DNA of 52,127 nt from an uncultured Bryobacteraceae bacterium (GTDB lineage Bacteria > Acidobacteriota > Terriglobia > Bryobacterales > Bryobacteraceae). A program made the position numbers and the translations under genes. Location: NCBI GenBank assembly GCA_955652915.1, contig CATPCJ010000157.1, forward strand, positions 1-52,127. Reading direction: 5' to 3'. The notes beneath the pieces were generated by a model, which saw nothing but the letters and a program-made list of their open reading frames with translations, was not told the origin of the DNA and ran no database searches. Positions 44,965 through 52,127 of this stretch are shown here, in pieces (the stretch's first letter is position 1; every line of letters begins with the position of its first letter).

Positions 44965-45459
44965 ATGGCATACCCACGGATACCGGCCGAACCCGGCACC
45001 GATCTGGAGTTCATCCGCCAGTTGCGGGAATGCGTGGCACGTTACTTCCGCGCCCTTGATGCCTGGGAAGCCGGGTATCACAAGTTCTATCGCATGGCCG
45101 GTCCGCATCTCAGCAAGAGTCCGGATCTCGAGGAAGCGCGCCTGGAGTACGCGGCGGCGCGCCAGGAGTTGGCGGCGCTCAGCCATCGCGCGCGGCGTCT
45201 GTGTGCGCGATTCAGTTTGCGCGATCCTTGGCCGGGGCTGCTACGAATCGAACTGGGGGCGCACCCGCCCCAGGTCCGAACCGCCTCGGCCATCGGCCGC
45301 AGCGAGCGGCTGGCCATCACCGATTGCCTGGCCAATCTCGAACTTAACAGCGTCCAGTGGGAGGAACAGCATGCGGCCCCGAAGCCCCCACCGGCCGCGG
45401 ACACCGTACAGCCCCCGCACCGCCACATCCTGCAGCGGATCTTCGATTGGTTCATCTAA
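44965..45459 (+). CDS. Small helical protein of unknown function
   Basis: A 164-residue protein, probably soluble and largely helical (TDLEFIRQLRECVARYFRAL; EEARLEYAAARQELAALSHR), with a proline-rich stretch (PKPPPAADTVQPPHRHI) before a short hydrophobic end (IFDWFI). I recognise no family. Codon use looks like the neighbouring real genes, which supports it, but there is no partner gene and the ribosome binding site is weak. Confidence 0.55.
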   Translation: MAYPRIPAEPGTDLEFIRQLRECVARYFRALDAWEAGYHKFYRMAGPHLSKSPDLEEARLEYAAARQELAALSHRARRLCARFSLRDPWPGLLRIELGAHPPQVRTASAIGRSERLAITDCLANLELNSVQWEEQHAAPKPPPAADTVQPPHRHILQRIFDWFI

Positions 45460-45939
45460 GATCGGGCCGATGCTTCCCCCGTGAACTCCAGCCTCGCCGC
45501 GGTTATCTGAAATATCGCAACCAACGGCGATTGAGGCCTACACCGGAACGCACCTCAACACTTACCGGGTCGAACGACGTTCGACACACGGTTTCACGAA
45601 ATTGAACCGCGCCGTGGCCGTCGGCCAGGGGCTTACTCCCCGGCCGAGATTTTTGCCGCGACGTTTCACCGCCCAGTTTGGTTCCGGTTATGCCGGTTTA
45701 GGGATGGACGTCCGTAACAGTACGAAGATGACCTCAACGTGGCGCCCAGTGAAACGGTTGGACTCGCGCCCGCACGATAGAGTGCGAGCAACTCTTCGCA
45801 AAAGGCGGCACATATCGGACGAGTTGTTCTGTCGCGGAATATGAAGCGTGGAGGAGCGGACCAGCACGCTGAAAATCAAAAGGGTGGAAACAATGACGCC
45901 GGCAGAAACCGGCAGCCCGCCCCTTGTTGAGTCTCGACA
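45460..45939. other. Gene-free stretch, nothing recognised
   Basis: Several short frames cross this 480-bp region on both strands, but none shows a domain, signal peptide or convincing start. I see no repeat or RNA gene. It looks like degraded or non-coding DNA between the helical protein gene and the secreted protein gene on the other strand. Confidence 0.4.
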
Positions 45940-46410
45940 TCAATCGCGGGTCGAGGTAACGTCGCCGGCCGGCTGGCCGACGTTCTGTGCCTTCCCTTTT
46001 CGGTCGCCCTTCTGTGTGTTCACGCCAGCTCCCTTAGGAGTTCCAAAATCCAGTCCGACATTATCCCCGGGATAGAACCAAGATCGCAGCATCGCTGGTT
46101 GACCCCCTTGCGGATCGGAAATCGTGAACTGGGTGGTCCCGCTGGGCACGCTCCGGTAAGCCGAGTTAGCCTGAATCGTAGCCTCTAGCCGGGTCCCATC
46201 CGCATTGTAGATCTGAACGGTATGGCCATCGTAATTCGGACCGGCCATCTTGAACATATACCGGCCGGGCGCCAACAGCGTGTCCTGAACTTGGAGCGGT
46301 TGATGAGTGGTGATGTAGGTAGTCTTGTTCGCTTCATCGGCTCGCATGGAGGGCGTCAAGATAGCGCTCAGCATACCTAATGTCGCGGACATCATTTTAA
46401 GTTTGTTCAT
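45940..46410 (-). CDS. Secreted small beta protein of unknown function
   Basis: A 156-residue exported protein. I chose the ATG at 46410 (MNKLKMMSATLGMLSAILTP), which opens a signal peptide ending near SMRADE and has GGAG six to nine bases upstream; the longer frame to 46521 adds sequence without export features. The mature part has a beta-rich core (PLQVQDTLLAPGRYMFKM, DGHTVQIYNADGTRLEATI) and a charged tail. Proteins with this LAPGRYMFK-type core are frequent in Acidobacteriota but have no assigned role. Confidence 0.75.
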   Translation of the reverse strand: MNKLKMMSATLGMLSAILTPSMRADEANKTTYITTHQPLQVQDTLLAPGRYMFKMAGPNYDGHTVQIYNADGTRLEATIQANSAYRSVPSGTTQFTISDPQGGQPAMLRSWFYPGDNVGLDFGTPKGAGVNTQKGDRKGKAQNVGQPAGDVTSTRD

Positions 46411-46739
46411 AAATAGTTCTCCGTGTTTTTTGGTTCCTTCACTCAGCAAGACCGCTTCAGCCGCGCAAATGTTCCAGGAAAACGTCATACTCACGCCGGA
46501 AGTTTTTGCGGACCGCGCCACTTAGCAGTTTTAGGATTTATTGAACGGAAGGAAACTGCAAATGAAGTAATTTATGTTTGCTTCAAACCATCGGCGCTGC
46601 GAATCCGCAATCACCGGGAACTCAACCTCATTCCCAAATTGAGCAGCCAGCGGCGAATTTGATTCGTTCGACTCGTGGACGCAGCTTGATCCTGAAGACG
46701 GGCTTCGGCAACAAGCCAAATATGAAGACGAGTTCGGTC
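46411..46739. other. Intergenic region with the promoter of the secreted protein gene
   Basis: A 330-bp stretch between two minus-strand genes. No coding frame looks real. It must hold the promoter for the secreted beta protein and probably the end of the SPFH operon transcript, but I see no strong hairpin terminator or clear -35/-10 pair. Confidence 0.35.
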
Positions 46740-47219
46740 TTACTTCACGGGTGTGCCGTAGGGCACGAGCGTCTTCACCCGCTGCGCTGTTTCGACGCGC
46801 ATGATTTTCCAGCCTGTGGCGGTCTTTTCGAGATACATGTTTTGGGCTTCGTTTCGATCCTGATACACGTATTCCACGCGGGCCTTTACTTCCCGGGCGC
46901 TGACGATCTCCGGCGCCATGACCGCCACTCCCTTCAGCGCTGAGTTCGTCTCCTTAAGATACTGGCTGAAGGCGGAGCTCGATGACTCGGCAATCGATTG
47001 CCGCAACGATGTTTCCATCGATCCGCTGTAGGCCGCCACATACTTCTGCACGTCGCCTTTCCGGGCAGCGTCCAACATCGCGTAGATCGCGTCTTCGGGC
47101 GTCGCTTCCGCTATTCGCGTTGTCCGAAACGTCCAGCCGTTTTTCTTGGCAAGAGTCCCGCCCAGCACCGCCACCAGGATCACGACCGTGAGAATCCGAG
47201 CGATGCGTTGTTTGTTCAT
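46740..47219 (-). CDS. NTF2-like membrane-anchored protein at the end of the SPFH operon
   Basis: A 159-residue protein with an N-terminal helix (ILTVVILVAVLGGTLA) that is either an anchor or a signal peptide, then an NTF2/SnoaL-like fold of about 120 residues (ATPEDAIYAMLDAARKGDVQ; YLEKTATGWKIMRVETAQRV). It resembles the DUF4878 type of small exported NTF2-like proteins. It starts 12 bp after the second HflK-like gene, so it is likely part of the same transcript and may sit with the SPFH complex on the outer face of the membrane. Its role is unknown. Confidence 0.75.
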   Translation of the reverse strand: MNKQRIARILTVVILVAVLGGTLAKKNGWTFRTTRIAEATPEDAIYAMLDAARKGDVQKYVAAYSGSMETSLRQSIAESSSSAFSQYLKETNSALKGVAVMAPEIVSAREVKARVEYVYQDRNEAQNMYLEKTATGWKIMRVETAQRVKTLVPYGTPVK

Positions 47220-47231
47220 CGCGTCGGGCCC

Positions 47232-48182
47232 TTACTTCTCACCCCTGCGAATAATGGTGAGATCCAGATTTCCTTTATTGTCGACAATCAGCTTCTTGAT
47301 CTTCGGAAGAATTGTCTCCATTGTCTCCAGGTAAAGCCGTTCGCCATTCACTTGGCTGGCCTTGGCATACTCGCCGGCCACTTGCGTAAAGCGCTCCGCA
47401 TCGCCCTGGGCCTCATCGATCTTTCGTTGCCGGTAGCCCTGCGCGGCTTCGAGGAGTTGCTGGGCCTGGCCGCGCGCGCGCGGAATCACGTCGTTGGCGT
47501 AGCCCTGCGCCTCATTCACTATTCGCGCGGAGTCTGCCCGCGCACTGGCGACGTCCCGGAAAGCGTCGGCGGCTTCCGGTGGCGGCGTGACGCTTTCTAT
47601 ATTGATGGTCGAAAGCAGAACGCCCGCCCGATACTCGTCCAGCAGCCGTTGCGACGTAGCCCGAACGTCTTCTTGAATGGCCGCTTTGCCGCTGGTCAAA
47701 ATTGCATCGACGCTTTGCGCCGCAACCTTCTGGGCCAGCGCCGTCTCGACAGTTGATGCGACTACCTGCGCGACATTGCTGGTTCGGAACAGGTAATCGA
47801 CCGGTGAGGCGACGGAATACTGAACCACCACCCGCAAACTGATGATGTTCTGAACACCCGTGAGGAACTGCGAGCGCAAGGGCTGAGACCTTCCCACCAC
47901 CGTATCGGCAGCGTCGCCGCCGACCACCAACCGCTGCAGTTGCTGCACCTTCAGCCTCGTTACGCGGTCGATGGGCCAGGGCAGAGCGACATGAATGCCG
48001 GGAAGAACTCGCGGTTCCACCACCGCGCCAAAGCGCGTCACCACCGCCTGTTGCTGCGTGTTGACGAGGTACACGCCGGTCAGCAGCCACACAACCACGG
48101 CGGCAAAAATCCATTGGCGGAAACGCCGCCTGATCTGCGGCGGTGCAACCAGGGCGAGCTCGGGCTTAAGCAGAGCCTGCAT
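47232..48182 (-). CDS. hflK: HflK-like SPFH protein (second HflK of the operon)
   Basis: A 316-residue SPFH/prohibitin-family protein. One N-terminal membrane helix (WIFAAVVVWLLTGVYLV) is followed by the band-7 domain (PGIHVALPWPIDRVTRLKVQ; SVTPPPEAADAFRDVASARA) and the coiled-coil ending (QGYRQRKIDEAQGDAERFTQ; RLYLETMETILPKIKKLIVD). These features fit HflK rather than HflC. HflK and HflC form a large cage around the FtsH protease on the periplasmic side. No ftsH is nearby. Its start overlaps the HflC stop by one base (TAATG). Confidence 0.88.
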   Translation of the reverse strand: MQALLKPELALVAPPQIRRRFRQWIFAAVVVWLLTGVYLVNTQQQAVVTRFGAVVEPRVLPGIHVALPWPIDRVTRLKVQQLQRLVVGGDAADTVVGRSQPLRSQFLTGVQNIISLRVVVQYSVASPVDYLFRTSNVAQVVASTVETALAQKVAAQSVDAILTSGKAAIQEDVRATSQRLLDEYRAGVLLSTINIESVTPPPEAADAFRDVASARADSARIVNEAQGYANDVIPRARGQAQQLLEAAQGYRQRKIDEAQGDAERFTQVAGEYAKASQVNGERLYLETMETILPKIKKLIVDNKGNLDLTIIRRGEK

Positions 48183-49075
48183 TATTTCGCGCCGCTCTCA
48201 CCCCGCATCATGATGCGCAGCAACTCTGAATCGGAGCTGAGAATCGCGGTGGTCTTGTCATCGAAGATCTTTTTGTACGCCTCCAGCGTGCGCAGCAATT
48301 TATAAAAACGCGGGTTCTTGGAGTAGGCCGCGCTGTACGTACGCGTCGCTTGCGCGTCGCCTTCGCCCTTGATTTTTTCCGCCTCTTTGTAAGCGCCGGA
48401 CAGGATCTGTTCTTTCTGCCTATCGGCGTCGGCGCGAATGCGCAGCGCCTGCTCCTCCCCTTCCGCGCGGTATTGCCGGGCGATCCTTTCGCGCTCCGCC
48501 CGCATGCGCGCGTACACGCTTTGCTTATTCTGCTCCGGCAGATTCAAACGCTTAATGCGAACGTCGACCACTTGGATTCCATAGCGTTCCAGCGCGGCGC
48601 GATCGGTCAGATTCGTCAAGCTGTCCAGCAAGGTACTGGCTTGGACGGTCTCGGCCGTGGGAGCGATCAACGAATCCAGATCGTGTGTTCCGAGAGAAGC
48701 CGAGAGTCCCGACCATACGATGTCGTGCAAGCGCATCTCAGCCGCGCCAGGATCGCCGACGGTTTCGACGAACCGCTTCGGATCTTGAATCCGCCACGCC
48801 ACGTAGCTTTCGATAACCAGGTTCTTCTTATCGTGAGTCAGGAATTCCGAAGGCCGGGGATTGTAAACGCGCAGCCGCCGGTCGAAATAGTTTGTGCTCT
48901 GGAAGAACCATTTGGCATGCAGGCCGGCGTCCGTTACCGTGTAGAGCGGCCGGCCGAATTGAGTGATCAGCACGAACTCCGTCTCGCGCACGGAGTAGAA
49001 CGTCAACCAGACCAGGAGCAGAAGAGCGAGAGCGCCCGTCCATGGAAAATAGCGTTTGTATTTTTCTTGAATCAT
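48182..49075 (-). CDS. hflC: HflC-like SPFH protein
   Basis: A 297-residue SPFH protein with an N-terminal membrane helix (WTGALALLLLVWLTFYSV) and the band-7 domain. It carries the diagnostic HflC stretch VDVRIKRLNLPEQNKQSVYA followed by RMRAERERIARQYRAEGEE, and ends in the coiled coil (EGDAQATRTYSAAYSKNPRF). It sits between two HflK-like modules in one transcript: the one fused to the P-type ATPase just upstream (10 bp gap) and the free HflK downstream. HflC normally alternates with HflK in the cage. Confidence 0.92.
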   Translation of the reverse strand: MIQEKYKRYFPWTGALALLLLVWLTFYSVRETEFVLITQFGRPLYTVTDAGLHAKWFFQSTNYFDRRLRVYNPRPSEFLTHDKKNLVIESYVAWRIQDPKRFVETVGDPGAAEMRLHDIVWSGLSASLGTHDLDSLIAPTAETVQASTLLDSLTNLTDRAALERYGIQVVDVRIKRLNLPEQNKQSVYARMRAERERIARQYRAEGEEQALRIRADADRQKEQILSGAYKEAEKIKGEGDAQATRTYSAAYSKNPRFYKLLRTLEAYKKIFDDKTTAILSSDSELLRIMMRGESGAK

Positions 49076-49085
49076 GAAATTTTTC

Positions 49086-52055
49086 CTAATCGCCTGGTGG
49101 CCGGGGCCGCTCCGGCAAGATGCTGGGAATAGCGGCCGGAGCGAGCTCCACGCCGTCCTCCATCAACAACAGCGATCGGCGGCCTTTGCTGGCGTCGACG
49201 ATCATTTTTCGTTTCCCTGCAAGAATCTGTTCCATCGACTCCAGAAACAATCGCGCTTCCGTCAAGGCCGGCGCGGCGCGAAACGCCTCCTCGCTCTGCC
49301 CGAAACGGCTGGCGTCGCCCTCAGAACGGCTCTTGCGCCCGAGCGAGTAACCGTCGGCCTCAACTACACGGGCTTGAGCGCTTCCACGGGCCAGCGCGAC
49401 TTGCTCGTTGCGGTAGCCTTCCGATTCATTGATGAGCCGGTTCTTTTCCTCGAACGCGGCGGACACGTCGCGGAATGCATCCACAACTTCGAGCGATGGA
49501 TGCACATCCAGCAAGCGCGCGCCCAGCACTTCCACGCCTGCCTGGTAGCGGTCCAGCCGGCTCTGTAGCTCCGCGCGCAAGCGCGACTCCAGAGACAGGC
49601 GGTCGAACGTCAAGACGTTGTCGAGCGCGCTGGTGGTAGTGACCGATTGGAGCACCGACTCCGCGGCTGCGCGAACCGTCGCATCGCCGTCCATTTGCCG
49701 CAACAGGAAATCATCGGGCTTCCGCAGCCGGTAATGGATCACGGCGTTCACTTCGATCATGTTCAGATCGCCGCTGAGCATCAACGATTCCTCCGGCTTA
49801 GTCTGAAAGCGTCCGGTGCGATGCTGGACATTCCACTCGTAGGAGAGCGGTTCGGAGGTATCTTTGCCGGCGGAAGAGCGAAAACCGATCTCGACGGTGC
49901 GCACGCGGCCGGCCTGCACTCGCGTGAGCCGCTCGATTGGCCAAGGGAGCTTATAGTGCAGCCCAGGCTCGCGTAGCGGCAGAACCCTGCGTCCGAAGCG
50001 CTCGATCACGCCGGTCTCGCCGGGACGAAGCGCGTAGAATCCATTCAAGACGATCAGCGCGGCCGCGGTGAGCAAAACCGGGCGCGCCAATTCGCGACGC
50101 CGGTCGACGATGTTTAGAAAAAGGTCGCGTGCGTCGAACCTATCCATCCATCGGCGGAGACCGTGCCACACGAATTGCACGCGCGGATGCGCAAAGCATC
50201 GGAGACGCCGGACGCCCGTACCTTCGATGCGCAGCAGACGAAGCGAGTTCAGCATCACGAATAACGAAGAGAGCTGATGCGTAAAAGCAGCGCCCAAAGG
50301 CCCGATTACGCCCGTGGCAGCCGCGCCGACCGCCAATAGATTTACGACTCCCGCGAATAGAATAATGTTCTGCCATGCCGTGGCCACGGCCTTGCGGCTC
50401 ACTTCAAATAGCTTCGGCAGTTTCTCCAGCGAATGGCCGAGATACACCACATCGGCCGCCTCCGCCGTGATGTCGCTGGCCCCGGAGACAGCGATTCCGA
50501 CGTGGGCCGCGGCGAGCGCGGGCGCATCGTTGAGACCTTCGCCCACCATGGCCACGTGGTTTCCCTGCGCCATCCACCGGCGGACGTGATCCAGTTTTTC
50601 TTCCGGCAGAAGCTGTGACTCGACGAGCGGAATTCCGATTTCCCGCGCCACCGCTTCGGCAGCCCGGCGCCGGTCGCCTGTGAGCATGATCTGACGGGTC
50701 ATGCCCAACGCGTTCAAACCTTGTATCGCCTCTCGTGCGCCTTCGCGAATGCGGTCGCGCAGCAAAATCGCCCCGGCTAGCCGGGCGCCCTTTGCTACCA
50801 GAATGGCCGTTGCTCCCAGCCGATCCGCCTCTTCCAGCAGCGGCTCAAATCCATGGATTCCCGATTCTTCAAGAAAGGCGGCGTTTCCGGCGCGTACCGG
50901 CTCGCCATCGACCACGCATTCGGCGCCGCGGCCAGGAAGCACGCGCGCCTGCTCCGAACGGAAAAGCGCAAGATCCCGCCGGGACACTTCCTCATGAATC
51001 ACGCGAGCAAGTACGTGCTCCGATCCGCTTTCAGCCGCCGCGGCGAGAAGCAACAACTCAGGCTCGCCGACGCCGACTGGGATGACGCGCACAATTTCGA
51101 AGCGGCCCTCCGTTACGGTGCCGGTTTTATCGAACAGCACGGTGTCGATCTTGGCGGCTAGCTGCAGCACCGTGCCGCCTCGGACGAGAATACCTCGCCG
51201 GGCTAACCCCCCGATGGCCGCGACCATTGCGGTGGGCGTGGCCAGGATCAGCGCGCACGGGCACGCTACCAATAGCACAGCGACAGTTCGAAGCCAGTCT
51301 CGCGTGAAGTAGAAAGTGAGGCCGGCGGCGATCAGTAGTGCAGGCAGGAAGTAGCGCGCGAAGCGGTCCGCCAGACGCTCCACGGGCGCGCGCTGCTCGC
51401 TGGCTTCCTGGACCAGGCGGATCACGCGCGAGAGCGTGGTTTCATCGCCGGCGCGAGTCACCGAAATATGCAGCAGGGCGTTACCGTTCAAGGTGCCGGA
51501 GAAGACTTCATCGCCGGGCTGTTTCTCGCGCGGCAAAGACTCGCCGGTAATGGTGCTTTCGTCGATGCTCGAGATTCCCAGAGAGATCACGCCGTCGGAA
51601 GGGATTCGTTCGCCGGCGCGGACCACGATCTCGTCGCCCGGCGTGAGCGACGCCGCATCCACGTCGATTTCCTGTCCGCCGCGGAGCAATCGGGCGCGCC
51701 GCGGCATGCGCTCGACAAAACGGTGAATCGCCGCCGAAGTTCGCCCGGCAGCGTAGGCCTCCAATCCTTCGCCCAACAGCATGACGAACATGGCCTCAGC
51801 CGCCGCCAGGTATTGGCCGATCGCCAGCGCCGCGATGACCGCGATACAAATGGCGAGGTCCGCTGAGATGTTACCCCCGAGAAGAGCGGCAATGGAGTTA
51901 CGAAAAATCCGGTAGCCGCCGAGGACCGTGAGGATAGCCGCGGTATCGATTCCGAAAACTGTGGTGAAAATGCCGAGGAGGTTCAGTAATAGCAGGACAC
52001 CGACGATACCGGCGAAACCGAAATAACGAAGCCGCTCTCGACGCTCAGAATCCAT
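49086..52055 (-). CDS. P1B-type metal ATPase fused to an HflK-like SPFH domain
   Basis: A 989-residue single frame. Residues 1 to about 612 are a heavy-metal P-type ATPase: actuator TGES near 168, the metal-site CPC motif in VACPCALILATPTA near 264, phosphorylation site DKTGT near 307 and C-terminal helices ending FVMLNSLRLLRIE. There is no N-terminal metal-binding domain. After a linker (613-655), a membrane helix (PVLLTAAALIVLNGFYAL) leads into a complete HflK-like SPFH domain (GLHYKLPWPIERLTRVQAGR; VHPSLEVVDAFRDVSAAFEE) and its coiled coil. Two catalytic motifs deviate: MVGEGLNDAPAL instead of GDGxND, and SEHV instead of SEHP. It leads the operon with hflC and hflK. The likely role is metal transport tied to an SPFH scaffold; the metal is not evident. 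Confidence 0.9.
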   Translation of the reverse strand: MDSERRERLRYFGFAGIVGVLLLLNLLGIFTTVFGIDTAAILTVLGGYRIFRNSIAALLGGNISADLAICIAVIAALAIGQYLAAAEAMFVMLLGEGLEAYAAGRTSAAIHRFVERMPRRARLLRGGQEIDVDAASLTPGDEIVVRAGERIPSDGVISLGISSIDESTITGESLPREKQPGDEVFSGTLNGNALLHISVTRAGDETTLSRVIRLVQEASEQRAPVERLADRFARYFLPALLIAAGLTFYFTRDWLRTVAVLLVACPCALILATPTAMVAAIGGLARRGILVRGGTVLQLAAKIDTVLFDKTGTVTEGRFEIVRVIPVGVGEPELLLLAAAAESGSEHVLARVIHEEVSRRDLALFRSEQARVLPGRGAECVVDGEPVRAGNAAFLEESGIHGFEPLLEEADRLGATAILVAKGARLAGAILLRDRIREGAREAIQGLNALGMTRQIMLTGDRRRAAEAVAREIGIPLVESQLLPEEKLDHVRRWMAQGNHVAMVGEGLNDAPALAAAHVGIAVSGASDITAEAADVVYLGHSLEKLPKLFEVSRKAVATAWQNIILFAGVVNLLAVGAAATGVIGPLGAAFTHQLSSLFVMLNSLRLLRIEGTGVRRLRCFAHPRVQFVWHGLRRWMDRFDARDLFLNIVDRRRELARPVLLTAAALIVLNGFYALRPGETGVIERFGRRVLPLREPGLHYKLPWPIERLTRVQAGRVRTVEIGFRSSAGKDTSEPLSYEWNVQHRTGRFQTKPEESLMLSGDLNMIEVNAVIHYRLRKPDDFLLRQMDGDATVRAAAESVLQSVTTTSALDNVLTFDRLSLESRLRAELQSRLDRYQAGVEVLGARLLDVHPSLEVVDAFRDVSAAFEEKNRLINESEGYRNEQVALARGSAQARVVEADGYSLGRKSRSEGDASRFGQSEEAFRAAPALTEARLFLESMEQILAGKRKMIVDASKGRRSLLLMEDGVELAPAAIPSILPERPRPPGD

Positions 52056-52127
52056 GAGGCACTATGCATCTAACACCGGGTCAGCCGGCATAGTTTCACA
52101 TGATATCCCATGGAGTCGGGGCTGGGG

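Noticed and set aside
45688-45879. 63-codon minus-strand frame
   Set aside because: Arg-rich, without domain or start signal, in a region with no other gene evidence.

Overview
The window most likely comes from an Acidobacteriota genome close to Candidatus Solibacter or Bryobacter. This rests on gene content only; no search was run. The signs are a protein ending in what looks like the TIGR03437 domain (named after Solibacter), NHL-repeat and giant Ig-repeat secreted proteins, a decayed MacB/FtsX-type orphan permease, a complete alternative complex III (ACIII) operon, short inverted-repeat elements between genes, and many small secreted proteins without named domains. The DNA is GC-rich except for one AT-rich promoter region near 33.8-34.15 kb. 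No tRNA, rRNA, CRISPR array, transposase or phage gene was recognised.

Layout. 0.1-2.7 kb: a PilZ protein and a convergent MrfA-like helicase. 2.9-9.1 kb: a 2,044-residue secreted protein with an NHL-type region, 16 Ig-like repeats, an FN3 domain and a family 2 cellulose-binding module. 9.1-12.8 kb: an inverted-repeat element, then a circularly permuted ATP-grasp/alpha-E fusion and a transglutaminase. 12.8-17.5 kb: a decayed stretch with an alpha/beta hydrolase pseudogene and a collapsed DUF6883-DUF4926 remnant, either side of a large SEC-C protein. 17.5-21.1 kb: an ECF sigma factor divergent from a YCII-DoxX pair, then an Asp-box repeat protein coupled to a ThiS/MoaD-like protein that ends in Gly-Gly.

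21.3-33.8 kb is one minus-strand operon of 11 genes: diheme cytochrome c, NarI-like b-type subunit, actA, actB, actC, actD, actE, actF, a five-haem secreted cytochrome with an Ig-like tail, a small outer-membrane barrel, and a 39-residue membrane peptide. Several joins are ATGA overlaps. A good sigma-70-type promoter with an embedded inverted repeat lies just upstream. ACIII oxidises quinol and passes electrons to periplasmic carriers; the extra genes suggest added quinol-side and outward electron carriers.

34.3-46.7 kb: a permease pseudogene, SixA phosphatase, O-antigen ligase, an SDR, RidA, a NYN-LOTUS protein, an orphan B12-binding protein, a matrixin-like protease divergent from an NHL-TIGR03437 protein, and small secreted proteins. 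46.7-52.1 kb: a minus-strand operon whose first gene fuses a P1B-type metal ATPase to an HflK-like SPFH domain, followed by HflC, a second HflK and a small NTF2-like protein. This fusion, with two unusual catalytic-motif substitutions, is the most striking candidate for an undescribed system in the window.
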